DNA from: Pseudarthrobacter enclensis
GTDB taxonomy: Bacteria > Actinomycetota > Actinomycetes > Actinomycetales > Micrococcaceae
Direction of reading: 5' to 3'
Assembly: GCF_001457025.1 (NCBI RefSeq)
Contig: NZ_KQ758604.1
Coordinates: forward strand, 186,001-250,000
Length of the DNA: 64,000 bases
Part shown: piece after piece, positions 34,748 to 42,682 of the stretch
How positions within the stretch are numbered: the first letter of the stretch is position 1
How the letters are laid out: every line of letters begins with the position of its first letter
Notes under the pieces: model-generated
What the model saw: only the letters and a program-made list of their open reading frames with translations
What the model was told of the DNA's origin: nothing
Database searches by the model: none
Program-made: the position numbers and the translations under genes

Positions 34748-35809
34748 CTACTCGTCGTCGGCCTCGCCCGCGGGACGCGTGGTCTGTTCGGCGAGGGTGT
34801 CCCAGAAGGAGGTGTCGGCGTCGGCAATTGAACCGTCCGCAATGGCGGCGGCCGTGGACGTCAGCGTGGTGACCGTCTGCTTGATCAGGTAGCCGTTGCT
34901 GCGCTGGCCCAGGGCATAGCCGTCCAGGTAGTGGTCCGACATGCCCCGCATCTCGAACAGGAGGGTGGCGATCCCGTACTCCACGGAAATGCCGTTGCGG
35001 CTGATGGTTTCGGCGCTGCCGCCCTGGTACTTGCCCAGGTGGCCCCAGCCGGTGGAGTCCACGTTGTTGAAGACGACCGCGCCGAGCTGCTTGGACTTCT
35101 CAACGACGGCGGGATCGGCGTTGGGCGTGGTGGGGTACAGGATGGAGCCGGACACCAGCTTACCGTCACGCTCGGAACGGGTGCCCTGGTGGTGGAGGTC
35201 GATCATGTAGTCCACCCGGTACTTGCGCATCACGTTGTTGTGCAGCGCCTGGGTCTCAGGCTGGATCTTGGCCACGTGGTCGCGGTTCAGGTCCACTCCC
35301 TCGGCGTTGTAGCGGGTGAGGTGGCGGTCCCCCTTGGCCACGTAGTTGTCCAGGGAGAAGTTCACGTCGCCCATGGCGCCGTCAGCGTTCAGCATGGGAA
35401 CAATCAGGATGTTGACGCCTTTGAGGATGTCGCCCGACTTTCCCGTGCCCAGGTGTTTGACGAACTCCAGCGCGCCCTCGGTGGTGAGCTGTTCGTTGCC
35501 GTGCTGCTGGGTGAGGTAGAGGATGGTGGGCTTGGCTGGATCGGAAATGTACTTCACCAGGTGGATGTCCCGGCCCTTGACGGTCTGGCCAATGACCTCC
35601 AGCTCCATGGCCGGCTGCTTGGCGTCCTGGTCCTTCAGGAAGGAAACCATCTGGTCATAGGTGGCCAGCTTCGAGGTAGTGATCTGGCCGTTGCCGCCGT
35701 AGTTAGGCCCTTCGCCGACGGCCATGGCCGGCGCGGGTGCGGCAACCACGGCCAGTGCCAGGGCTCCTGTAGCGGCAAGGGTCCTGAAAGTAGCCAGGGA
35801 TTTCTTCAC
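34748..35809 (-). CDS. Secreted M14 zinc carboxypeptidase
   Basis: A 353-aa exported peptidase. The signal peptide covers residues 1-30 (FRTLAATGALALAVVAAPAPAMA). Zinc ligands are His103 and Glu106 in TQQHGNEQLTT and a later His in MIDLHHQGTRSE; EMRGMSDHYLDG is near the catalytic Glu. M14 enzymes trim C-terminal residues from peptides or peptidoglycan stems. The GTG at 35809 has AAAGAGG eight bases upstream. A perfect 17-bp inverted repeat 93 nt upstream may control it. It could supply peptides alongside the S8 protease. Confidence 0.9.
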   Translation of the reverse strand: MKKSLATFRTLAATGALALAVVAAPAPAMAVGEGPNYGGNGQITTSKLATYDQMVSFLKDQDAKQPAMELEVIGQTVKGRDIHLVKYISDPAKPTILYLTQQHGNEQLTTEGALEFVKHLGTGKSGDILKGVNILIVPMLNADGAMGDVNFSLDNYVAKGDRHLTRYNAEGVDLNRDHVAKIQPETQALHNNVMRKYRVDYMIDLHHQGTRSERDGKLVSGSILYPTTPNADPAVVEKSKQLGAVVFNNVDSTGWGHLGKYQGGSAETISRNGISVEYGIATLLFEMRGMSDHYLDGYALGQRSNGYLIKQTVTTLTSTAAAIADGSIADADTSFWDTLAEQTTRPAGEADDE

Positions 35810-35901
35810 GTGCAGTACCTCTTTCGAGTGCATTGGGTGCGTCCAGCCGCCATGTCCCCCATTGCGGGCTGTGACAAAAGCCAACCAATGAAACCGCTTA
35901 C

Positions 35902-35918
35902 TGTCAATTAAATTGACA
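35902..35918. promoter_or_regulatory. Perfect 8-1-8 palindrome upstream of the carboxypeptidase
   Basis: TGTCAATT (35902-35909), A, AATTGACA (35911-35918). No T-run follows on either strand, so an operator is more likely than a terminator. It lies in the AT-rich stretch 35880-36000 that borders the surface-protein locus. Confidence 0.6.
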
Positions 35919-36001
35919 AGCTGTATTTAATTCTGCGAAGTCCACCAAAACAATGCACTCACGGTTTATAAATGGGAAAGGTTCCCCCAGGGTCATAAAA
36001 A

Positions 36002-37669
36002 TCAGGAAGGGCGATAATTCACTGGTCCGGCCGCGGACGTACCCAAGGAAATGCTGAGCAGTCCCGGCTGGTTAATGAGGCCAACACGAATGGCTGAAAC
36101 TTTGTATTCACCCGGCCTGGCCGCGACGTCAGCAGGTTTCACCCCGGTCCACAACCGGTCTGGCTGGACGTTCACGTGGATGGACACCAGGGCGCCCACT
36201 GCTGTCAGTAGAGTCCCTGCGGCAGCACGGGCTTCAGTAGCAATTGGCGCCAAGGTTGATTCCAGATTGGACGCAACTGCACTCAGTGGCCCCACCACGG
36301 AGCTGGTGACCGCTCCCAAAACCGCACCCACCAGTGATGCTGTCAGCGGCGTGCTGAGATCCAGCCCTAAGGGGGTGATAGTCGGTTGAACGGAACCAGC
36401 TCTGATTTGCCCTACGGTTCCTGATATCCGGACGTCTGTACTGCCCAGAGACGTGCCAACGATTGGCACCTCAACGCTGGCCCTGACCGTCGCTGATACG
36501 GTCACCGCATCAACGGCGGCCCGCAGGCGATTGGTGATTTGTGCCAGGAGTAATCGAACGTCTTCCTGCAATTGTGTTACGTCGGACTGCGTGAGGACTA
36601 CGGGAGTGTTTGGGGCCAGCCCGTTGCCCAGCGGCGACGTGCCGGGAAGCTTCGCCAGGTCGACCGAGAGCCGGCCAGAACCAAGGTTCAGCGTCACAGC
36701 GCCTTGAGTCTGCGGCTTTTCAAGCAGTGCGCGGACCGAGCTGAGATCCAGGCCTACGACGGCGGCGGTTGTCGTGGTCCTAACGAGGCCCAGAGATCCG
36801 AGCGCCTCCTGAACTCCGGTATTCAGTGCACTGATGAGGTTGCTCTGCAGATCCTGCGGCGTCGGTACTCCAGCAAGCGCGGTGTTCGTTGCGTCAACAA
36901 TCGCGCCGGCCGCGGGAACATTCGCACCCAGATCCAGGCTGGCGATGCCGTAGTCGCGGACATCCAGAGGGTCCGCCGCCAGCGTGGGCCAGCCATTGAC
37001 CATCTCGCATCCCTGGACAGACGCGGAGGACGCGACGGCACCGACGTCGAGGGTGACGCCGGCCAGTGACGCGGGAACAATATTGCCCAACGAGATTTTG
37101 GCTGCCTGCGGAGCAGTGGTGGCTCCCGTCGCCGTTCCACCCACGTCCACAGCCCCGGATTGGTCCGTGACCAGCCCGGACGCAGCACGGGTTTGTCCGC
37201 TGCCCTGTGCCTGGGCCCACTGCGTGTAGGTACCCAGGCCTCCCACGGGGAGGCCCAGTCCCAGGCCCACCGTCACCGGGTTCAGGCCAAGCGCGGTCAC
37301 GGGCAGCTTGCTGATGAAGGCGTCGGGAACTCCTGTCACGGGGGTTGCCGTGAGAGGCAGCGGTGAGGCCCCGCCGTCCGCGTTGGTGACGGTGAGCCCC
37401 TCAACTCCTGCAATGGACTTCAGGTCTATGCCCAGGACGTTCCCGGACAGCTGGGTGGCCGATGCCTCGCCGTTGAAGAGTGTGTTGGTGGAACAGTCCC
37501 CCGGAGTGCCAACGCCGACGCTGCCGGTGGCCCATTCGTTGTCCACCCACGCCGCCGTGGTGACAGTGGTGGTCGCCGCCAGTGATACTGCCGCGGCCGC
37601 GGCGATGGCCAGGGAGACGCGCGGATTCCTGACCGTATGGTGAAGTACATTCCCGCGTGGGGCTCTCAT
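36002..37669 (-). CDS. Choice-of-anchor G-like surface protein with SipW-type signal
   Basis: A 555-aa exported protein. The N-terminal signal (SLAIAAAAAVSLAATTTVTT) is followed by AAWVDNEWATG, the W-x-D-N/D-E context typical of SipW substrates. The rest is Gly/Ala/Val/Thr-rich and beta-predicted, with repeated phrases such as LGLNPVTVGLGLGLPVGGLG and a helical stretch near VTQLQEDVRLLLAQITNRLR. It resembles proteins named choice-of-anchor G. No LPxTG or membrane tail is present; the protein ends NYRPS. Start ATG has GGGAGGACATC upstream and overlaps the LAxTG gene by 4 nt. Codons in the second half look less GC-rich than in neighbours. Confidence 0.78.
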   Translation of the reverse strand: MRAPRGNVLHHTVRNPRVSLAIAAAAAVSLAATTTVTTAAWVDNEWATGSVGVGTPGDCSTNTLFNGEASATQLSGNVLGIDLKSIAGVEGLTVTNADGGASPLPLTATPVTGVPDAFISKLPVTALGLNPVTVGLGLGLPVGGLGTYTQWAQAQGSGQTRAASGLVTDQSGAVDVGGTATGATTAPQAAKISLGNIVPASLAGVTLDVGAVASSASVQGCEMVNGWPTLAADPLDVRDYGIASLDLGANVPAAGAIVDATNTALAGVPTPQDLQSNLISALNTGVQEALGSLGLVRTTTTAAVVGLDLSSVRALLEKPQTQGAVTLNLGSGRLSVDLAKLPGTSPLGNGLAPNTPVVLTQSDVTQLQEDVRLLLAQITNRLRAAVDAVTVSATVRASVEVPIVGTSLGSTDVRISGTVGQIRAGSVQPTITPLGLDLSTPLTASLVGAVLGAVTSSVVGPLSAVASNLESTLAPIATEARAAAGTLLTAVGALVSIHVNVQPDRLWTGVKPADVAARPGEYKVSAIRVGLINQPGLLSISLGTSAAGPVNYRPS

Positions 37670-38379
37670 GATGTCCTCCCGGTCCGGGGCCTGGTTCGGC
37701 GCGCGGCGGCCACTGCCGCCGCGCCCAGCAGCAGAAGTCCGCCGCCCGCCAGCAGTCCCTGCAGCACCGCTGCCCCCGTGTTCGCCAGTGGCGCCGGCGG
37801 CCTCCCCGGCGGGACCACGGCGTCGTCCTTGCCTGCAGCGGTAACCCCAATGCCCAACGTCAACGACGTGTCCGGCGGATCCTGTGACCCCGCAGGCCGG
37901 GACAGGACGAACCGAAGGTAGGGCGAGGTGCCTCCGCGCAGATCCCGCAAGGGAACCTGCACATCCTGCCGATGCTCAACCAGCGTCACGGGCGCTATGC
38001 GTGGCGTGGACCCGCCGGGACAGCGCAGGTTCCCGCCCAAGCCGCTGTTTCCCTGCCAAGGGACGTCGCATTCGTCTACGGCGACCACGTAGGTTTCCGT
38101 GCCGGCAATCCCGCCATCTGCAGTCACCTGCAGGGTCGATTCCCCGCTGGGCTGGTCCAGTGAGATGCCGATCTGCCAACTGAAGGACTCCCCTGCTTGA
38201 AGCGCAGGGAGTGCCAAGGGGTACACGGAGGAAGAAAGGGACAGGAATCCTGCCGCTCCAGTCTCCGGGACCGGAATCAACTGTTCGTCAGCCACTGCTG
38301 CGACGGGCGCAGTTGTGGCCAGCAAAACCGCAATCACCCCCGCGGCTCTTGCGGCGTGCCTGAAGCTGGGTCCCGCCAT
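37666..38379 (-). CDS. Surface protein with LAxTG (class E sortase) anchor
   Basis: About 237 aa. Signal peptide near residues 10-30 (AAGVIAVLLATTAPVAAVA). The exported part is beta-rich with a Cys pair (VDECDVPW...LRCPGGS). The C-terminus is a complete sorting signal: LANTG, a hydrophobic run (AVLQGLLAGGGLLLLGAAAV) and a basic tail (ARRTRPRTGRTS). LAxTG is the motif of actinobacterial class E sortases, so it should be wall-linked by a sortase encoded elsewhere. Coupled by ATGA to the anchor-G gene and 13 nt from the SipW gene, so it is part of the same operon. The open frame extends to 38442; M at 38379 is preferred. Confidence 0.8.
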   Translation of the reverse strand: MAGPSFRHAARAAGVIAVLLATTAPVAAVADEQLIPVPETGAAGFLSLSSSVYPLALPALQAGESFSWQIGISLDQPSGESTLQVTADGGIAGTETYVVAVDECDVPWQGNSGLGGNLRCPGGSTPRIAPVTLVEHRQDVQVPLRDLRGGTSPYLRFVLSRPAGSQDPPDTSLTLGIGVTAAGKDDAVVPPGRPPAPLANTGAAVLQGLLAGGGLLLLGAAAVAAARRTRPRTGRTS

Positions 38380-38392
38380 GTCATCTACGACC

Positions 38393-39031
38393 TTACTGTT
38401 GTGGTTTCGCCTCGGTCGGATCGCCGAACTCTGCGGCATCAATAGCCTCTGCAGCCTTGGCGACCCTGCGCCTGGGCCAGTAGGCCCACGTCACCAGCGC
38501 CGTCACGGCCAGCGTTGCCGCACCAAGGAATTCCGGCCCGCGCGAGGCCATGACCCAGGCTCCCAGGGCGGGAACGGTGAAAATCACCTTCTGCGCCGTG
38601 GCCACCTCGTAGGGCAAGGGGTCATCGGAGATGTTGGCGTCGCCGCGAAGGCGCAGTGACGCTGTTGCCCCCGCCGCAGTGGGCGGGTCGACTGCCACCA
38701 CGCGGTGGGTGACCAGGGCCGTCGCGCTTTCCCGGCGGACCGATACGACGTCGCCCGGCACCAGGTCCTTGGCGTCCACCTGGATCGTCAGGGACAGCGC
38801 TCCCACCGGATACTGCGGCTCCATCGATCCGGTGCGGAAGACGACGAACGACGCCTTGAAGAAGAAGCCAAGTACCAGCGAGAGGATGCATACCAGCCCC
38901 AGCAGGGCGGCGAAGGTAAGGACCGTCTCGCGGATTCCCTTGGCAACCCCCCGCACTGTGGGCCGGGCCCGGGTTCCGGACGGCACCGCCGGCCGGAACC
39001 CGGGCTTACGCCTGGCCGTGATCCGCCGCAC
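38393..39031 (-). CDS. sipW: SipW-type (ER/archaeal-like) signal peptidase I
   Basis: A 212-aa membrane protease. After a basic N-terminus comes a membrane segment (TFAALLGLVCILSLVLGFFF). The nucleophile is Ser69 in FRTGSMEPQYPVG. The second catalytic residue is a histidine (His109 in ALVTHRVVAVD) instead of the usual lysine, which defines the Ser-His SipW class. LRGDANISDDPLPYEV is the conserved third region, and a second membrane span lies near the C-terminus. SipW enzymes process a small set of substrates such as TasA fibre proteins. It sits 9 nt from the TasA-like gene, its likely substrate. Confidence 0.9.
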   Translation of the reverse strand: MRRITARRKPGFRPAVPSGTRARPTVRGVAKGIRETVLTFAALLGLVCILSLVLGFFFKASFVVFRTGSMEPQYPVGALSLTIQVDAKDLVPGDVVSVRRESATALVTHRVVAVDPPTAAGATASLRLRGDANISDDPLPYEVATAQKVIFTVPALGAWVMASRGPEFLGAATLAVTALVTWAYWPRRRVAKAAEAIDAAEFGDPTEAKPQQ

Positions 39032-39039
39032 CGGAGGTG

Positions 39040-39747
39040 CTACGGCAGGCCCACGGTGCTGGAGAACTTCCAGAGCGGGACGGTTTTCGTCCCCTGCAGC
39101 GATGCCGGGGCATCCGTGGGAAGGGTCAGGGCAAAGCAGACATCCACCGCGGTGCCACTGTTGACGTTGTCACCCTTGGGCAGGTTGATATTGGTGGCGG
39201 CCCCCGGGATGGAGATGGTGTTCAGGTTCGAACCCGCCGGAATGATGTTTCCGTTCTGGACGCTGCTGAAGCCCGTGGCATTGCACGAGGACCTGGGCAC
39301 ACCCTGTTTGGCCTCGTAGCGCAAGGCCGTGTAGAGCTGGGACGAGTTGGTGACGCTGTCGATCGGGACAGACTGCGCAGCCTCAGTGAGGCTGGCAACG
39401 AGTGCTTCGGATCCCGCCACGGCCCGCAGCTGCATCGGCGCATAAACGGTGCTGCCCGGGACCAGGTTGTCCGCGTTGACGCTGAAGGTCAATGCCCCAC
39501 CTGGAGACAACGGCTGGTCACTCCATGCTTCGGCGCCCCCGCTGCCGCTCCACGTGTTCTGCTGCATCTGGTACACCTTGGTGCCCGGGCCGCCGCCGTT
39601 CTCGCTTTGTCCGAAGACCCATTCGTTGTCCGTCCACGCGGCGAGCGTGAAGGCTGCGCCAACCCCCAACACGAGCCCGCCGGCAAGAATTGCGCGGACT
39701 TTATTAGCCTTTTCTGAGCGCGGCTTAGCGCTGGTTGATGCAACCAT
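39040..39747 (-). CDS. SipW-dependent TasA-like surface/fibre protein
   Basis: A 235-aa exported protein. The signal (AILAGGLVLGVGAAFTLAA) runs into AAWTDNEWVFG, nearly identical to AAWVDNEWATG in the anchor-G protein; this is the SipW cleavage context. The mature part is beta-rich (LTFSVNADNLVPGSTVYAPMQ...), as in TasA/CalY-type proteins that form biofilm fibres or are surface-exposed. It contains two cysteines. ATG at 39747 with GGGGGAAATC directly upstream. First gene of the four-gene operon. Fibre formation is inferred from family and context, not shown. Confidence 0.82.
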   Translation of the reverse strand: MVASTSAKPRSEKANKVRAILAGGLVLGVGAAFTLAAWTDNEWVFGQSENGGGPGTKVYQMQQNTWSGSGGAEAWSDQPLSPGGALTFSVNADNLVPGSTVYAPMQLRAVAGSEALVASLTEAAQSVPIDSVTNSSQLYTALRYEAKQGVPRSSCNATGFSSVQNGNIIPAGSNLNTISIPGAATNINLPKGDNVNSGTAVDVCFALTLPTDAPASLQGTKTVPLWKFSSTVGLP

Positions 39748-39853
39748 GATTTCCCCCAAAATAGAATTAAAAACCCCGAACGGTAAGAACCGGGACACGG
39801 GCGAGGGGGATTGATCGGTATTTCCCCCAAAAGACCGATGTTTCTACACCATC

Positions 39854-39866
39854 ATTACTTAGTAAT
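39854..39866. promoter_or_regulatory. Palindrome in AT-rich DNA upstream of the TasA-like operon
   Basis: ATTACT-T-AGTAAT (39854-39866) lies 107 nt before the operon start in the most AT-rich stretch of the window (about 39840-39930). Possible operator. Confidence 0.45.
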
Positions 39867-39929
39867 TAAAGTCAAGGCAACGTACTAATTGTTATCAACA
39901 GTCGTCTTATACGTGTCAGGAAATCCTGA

Positions 39930-40151
39930 ACAGCTCCCTCACTGGGCTCCGCACATTCCGGCACCGATTTGCCCGCGCACCCGGACCTCGCGGCAGGCCC
40001 CATCGTGCGGTTCGCTGAGGTGGGAGGCCGCGGGAACGTCATTGTCCCGACAGGCTGCGGCCTGGGCGGCCGGGTACATCCGCAGATCGCCTCCGCGAAG
40101 CTGGAAGCGCTGGCCGAGGGAGCCCGCCGGGCCAAGAAGCGTCTCTGGTAA
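39930..40151 (+). pseudogene. C-terminal remnant of a MetE-family methionine synthase
   Basis: An open frame from 39930 to the TAA at 40151 with strongly coding codon use over the last 60 codons but no proper start; only a TTG at 39969 without SD is available. PIVRFAEVGGRGNVIVPTGCGLGGRVHPQ and KLEALAEGARRAKKRLW match the C-terminal end of cobalamin-independent methionine synthase family proteins, where the motif is normally T-D-C-G (zinc-ligand cysteine). Here it reads T-G-C-G. The rest of the gene (about 300 residues) is absent; AT-rich DNA of the surface-protein locus begins where it should continue. Confidence 0.7.
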
Positions 40152-40356
40152 CAAGTCCCCGCACCACACCACGCCGGCTGTGCATCCCATCACCGGGAAC
40201 GCACAGCAGGCGTTTCGCTGCCCGGCACGCGCTAAACTGGGGAAGGCCGGTTCGCCCCGGCCCACCCCAACAAACCGCCGCTGACGTGGTGTGCCTCCGC
40301 ACGCCCTCATTCACCGGCGGCAGCACCGCCAATCCCCGCAGGAGACCCAGCACCCC

Positions 40357-40989
40357 ATGACCGCTTTGGCCCCAGAATCCCTCCACGAACAGCTCCTGAG
40401 CCGCCGCTACGAACCTAACGTCGCCGCCGTCAATGAACTGTGCGATTCCCTGCAGGACGCCAAACCGGGCACCGTGGTTCCCTACGTTGATCCCATGCAT
40501 GATGTTGAGGAATGCCGGATCATCAGCCTGTTTTCCAACATCGGTGAGGCGGACGGGTCTGGCTTCATCACCGCCGGCGACCAGGATGCCGCCACCCGGC
40601 TGCTGGGCATCCAGTGGACACTGGGCCTGCGTCCCGAGTTCGTCATGCCGTGGAACGTGCACCCGTGGCACGTGCCGGGCGAACCGAACGGCAAGTTCAC
40701 CCCGGACCAGGTCCAGGCCGGCCTGAAGCCCCTGCTCAAGTTCCTTGCGCTGGTACCCCGGGCCTCCGTCATCGTCGCGCACGGAACCGAAGCGAACCGC
40801 CTGGCCAACCTGCTGCTGAAGACCGAGGTCCCGCTGCTGTGGCGCCGCGGCCTGAAGACCTACAAGGTCCGCTCGCTGAGCGGCCGCGCCTTCGCCGGTT
40901 CGCCGGCACGCCAGGAGGAGTTCCTCGCGGACATGCGCACCGCCTACGCGGACGCCATGGCCCGGACGGGCATCGCACGCAAGGCCTGA
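40357..40989 (+). CDS. Uracil-DNA-glycosylase-like protein
   Basis: A 210-aa protein resembling UDG-fold proteins of actinobacteria. VPYVDPMHDVEECRIISLFSNIG and GITAGDQDAATRLL-like segments precede MPWNVHPWHVPGE, where the active-site Asn-x-x-Pro/His would lie. VPRASVIVAHGTEANRLANLL matches the second half of the UDG fold. It probably removes damaged bases, but the strict motif (GQDPY or GEAPG) is absent, so substrate and activity are uncertain. ATG 40357 chosen from the family start; the open frame begins at 40291. A very strong terminator follows. Confidence 0.72.
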   Translation: MTALAPESLHEQLLSRRYEPNVAAVNELCDSLQDAKPGTVVPYVDPMHDVEECRIISLFSNIGEADGSGFITAGDQDAATRLLGIQWTLGLRPEFVMPWNVHPWHVPGEPNGKFTPDQVQAGLKPLLKFLALVPRASVIVAHGTEANRLANLLLKTEVPLLWRRGLKTYKVRSLSGRAFAGSPARQEEFLADMRTAYADAMARTGIARKA

Positions 40990-41010
40990 ATCGCCCGGGC
41001 CTGCAGAAAT

Positions 41011-41061
41011 AACGACGACGGCAGGTCACCTTCGCTGAGAAGGTGACCTGCCGTCGTCGTT
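41011..41061. terminator. 22-bp perfect hairpin between UDG-like gene and DUF3151 gene
   Basis: Left arm 41011-41032 and right arm 41040-41061 pair without mismatch around CGCTGAG. The outer part is AACGACGACGGC/GCCGTCGTCGTT. It lies between two converging genes. Confidence 0.88.
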
Positions 41062-41100
41062 CTCCACCCGCCCCCTGGCGGCGTGGGCCAAACTGTCCTG

Positions 41101-41520
41101 CTAACCCTCGATGGCTGCCTTGGCAGCGGGATCGGAGTCGTTGAGGAACTTTTCGATCCGCTCCGGCTCCTCGGCTTCCCCGATGGCTGCCGAGGCCCGG
41201 CCCAGCGAGTACAGCGCCCGCAGGAAGCCGCGGTTGGGCTCGTGCTCCCACGGGATGGGCCCGGCACCGCGCCAGCCGTTGCGGCGCAGCGAATCCAGCC
41301 CGCGGTGGTAACCGACGCGGGCATAGGCGTAGGAGTCGATGGTGCGGCCCTCCGCCCATGCTTCCTCGGCCAGGATGGCCCACAGGAGCGAGGATGTGGG
41401 GTGCTTCGCCACGAGGTCCAGTGCTTCCTGGCCCAGGGCCAGGTGCTGGTAAATCTCGGGTTCTGCCGGCAGGAGCGTGGGCTCCGGCCCCATCAGGTTC
41501 TTGCGGAACTCATCCGACAT
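41101..41520 (-). CDS. DUF3151 domain-containing protein
   Basis: A 139-aa actinobacterial protein: EFRKNLMGPEPTLLPAEPE at the start, then HPTSSLLWAILAEEAW and SYAYARVGYHRGLDSLRRNG, helical and TPR-like. This family nearly always sits next to the class II aldolase gene in actinobacteria, as it does here: the aldolase stop is immediately upstream of its ATG. Function unknown; a glycolytic regulatory role has not been shown. Confidence 0.92.
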   Translation of the reverse strand: MSDEFRKNLMGPEPTLLPAEPEIYQHLALGQEALDLVAKHPTSSLLWAILAEEAWAEGRTIDSYAYARVGYHRGLDSLRRNGWRGAGPIPWEHEPNRGFLRALYSLGRASAAIGEAEEPERIEKFLNDSDPAAKAAIEG

Positions 41521-42540
41521 CTAGAAGGTCTTTCCGGCCGAACCGAGCTGCTTGGTGGCTTCCACGACGCGGGCTGCGAGGCCGGCTTCGGCGGAGGCGC
41601 CCCAGACGCGGGGGTCGTAGGTCTTCTTGTTGCCGACCTCGCCATCAACCTTCAGGACGCCGTCGTAGTTGCGGAACATGTGGTCCGCCACGGGACGGGT
41701 GTAGGCGTACTGGGTGTCCGTGTCGATGTTCATCTTGATCACACCGTAGGAAACGGCGTCCGCGATCTCCTGGTCCGAGGAGCCGGAACCGCCGTGGAAC
41801 ACGAGGTCGAACGGGTTGTCCTTGCCGATCTTCGCACCCACCTGGGCCTGGATGTCCTTGAGGATCTCCGGGCGCAGCTTGACGCCGCCGGGCTTGTAGA
41901 CACCGTGGACGTTGCCGAAGGTCAGGGCCGTGATGTAGCGGCCGTTCTCGCCGGAGCCGAGGGCCTCAACGGTGGCCAGCGCGTCTTCGACGGTGGTGTA
42001 GAGCTTCTCGTTGATCTCGTTTTCGACGCCGTCTTCCTCGCCGCCGACCGTGCCGATTTCCACCTCGAGGATCATCTTCGCGGCGCCGGTGCGGGCCAGC
42101 AGGTCGCGGGCGATCTTCAGGTTCTCCTGCAGGGTTTCGGCGGAACCGTCCCACATGTGGGAGTTGAACAGCGGGTTCCGGCCGGCCTTGACCTCAGCTT
42201 CGGAAGCCTCCAGCAGGGGCAGGACGAAACCGTCCAGCTTGTCCTTGGGGCAGTGGTCGGTGTGCAGGGCGATGTTGACGCCGTAGTTCTTGGCCACCTC
42301 GCGGGCGAACGCCGCGAAGCCCAGGGAGCCGGCCACCATGTCCTTGGTGGAGGCACCGGACCAGTAGGCCGCGCCGCCGGTGGACACCTGGACGATGCCG
42401 TCGGACTCGGCTTCGGCGAAGCCGCGGAGGGCAGCGTTCAGCGTCTGCGAGGACGTGACGTTCACGGCCGGGAAGGCGAATCCGCCCGCCTTCGCGCGGT
42501 CGATCATCTCTGCGTAGATCTCTGGGGTTGCAATGGGCAT
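41521..42540 (-). CDS. fbaA: Class II fructose-bisphosphate aldolase
   Basis: A 339-aa zinc-dependent aldolase. It begins MPIATPEIYAEMIDRAKAGG. ALHTDHCPKDK carries the zinc histidine and catalytic aspartate, and LVFHGGSGSSDQEI and KMNIDTDTQYAY bind the phosphate and monovalent cation. It splits fructose 1,6-bisphosphate in glycolysis and makes it in gluconeogenesis. ATG 42540 has AGAGGAG six bases upstream; the longer frame to 42585 is not needed. Followed directly by the DUF3151 gene. Confidence 0.97.
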   Translation of the reverse strand: MPIATPEIYAEMIDRAKAGGFAFPAVNVTSSQTLNAALRGFAEAESDGIVQVSTGGAAYWSGASTKDMVAGSLGFAAFAREVAKNYGVNIALHTDHCPKDKLDGFVLPLLEASEAEVKAGRNPLFNSHMWDGSAETLQENLKIARDLLARTGAAKMILEVEIGTVGGEEDGVENEINEKLYTTVEDALATVEALGSGENGRYITALTFGNVHGVYKPGGVKLRPEILKDIQAQVGAKIGKDNPFDLVFHGGSGSSDQEIADAVSYGVIKMNIDTDTQYAYTRPVADHMFRNYDGVLKVDGEVGNKKTYDPRVWGASAEAGLAARVVEATKQLGSAGKTF

Positions 42541-42682
42541 GCTGGCTCCTCTGCTGAGTTTCGTCTGTGGGTGGATGACCCTCACGTAGACCGCTTACGG
42601 CTTGGCACCATCCTAGCGATATCCGCCACACGGCCGAGTTTCTGGTCAGCGGTCGGTAACACTCGTGGACTGGCCGCTGCAG

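Larger units (their letters stand above)
39748..40356. other. Gap between TasA-like operon and UDG-like gene
   Basis: 609 nt. It holds the AT-rich operon leader with one palindrome, the MetE-family remnant, and then 205 nt (40152-40356) of GC-rich sequence before the UDG-like gene in which I see no gene or clear element. Confidence 0.6.

Noticed and set aside
35880..40000. Mobile element or prophage carrying the surface-protein locus
   Set aside because: AT-rich edges are suggestive, but no integrase, transposase, direct repeat or tRNA-end duplication was found.
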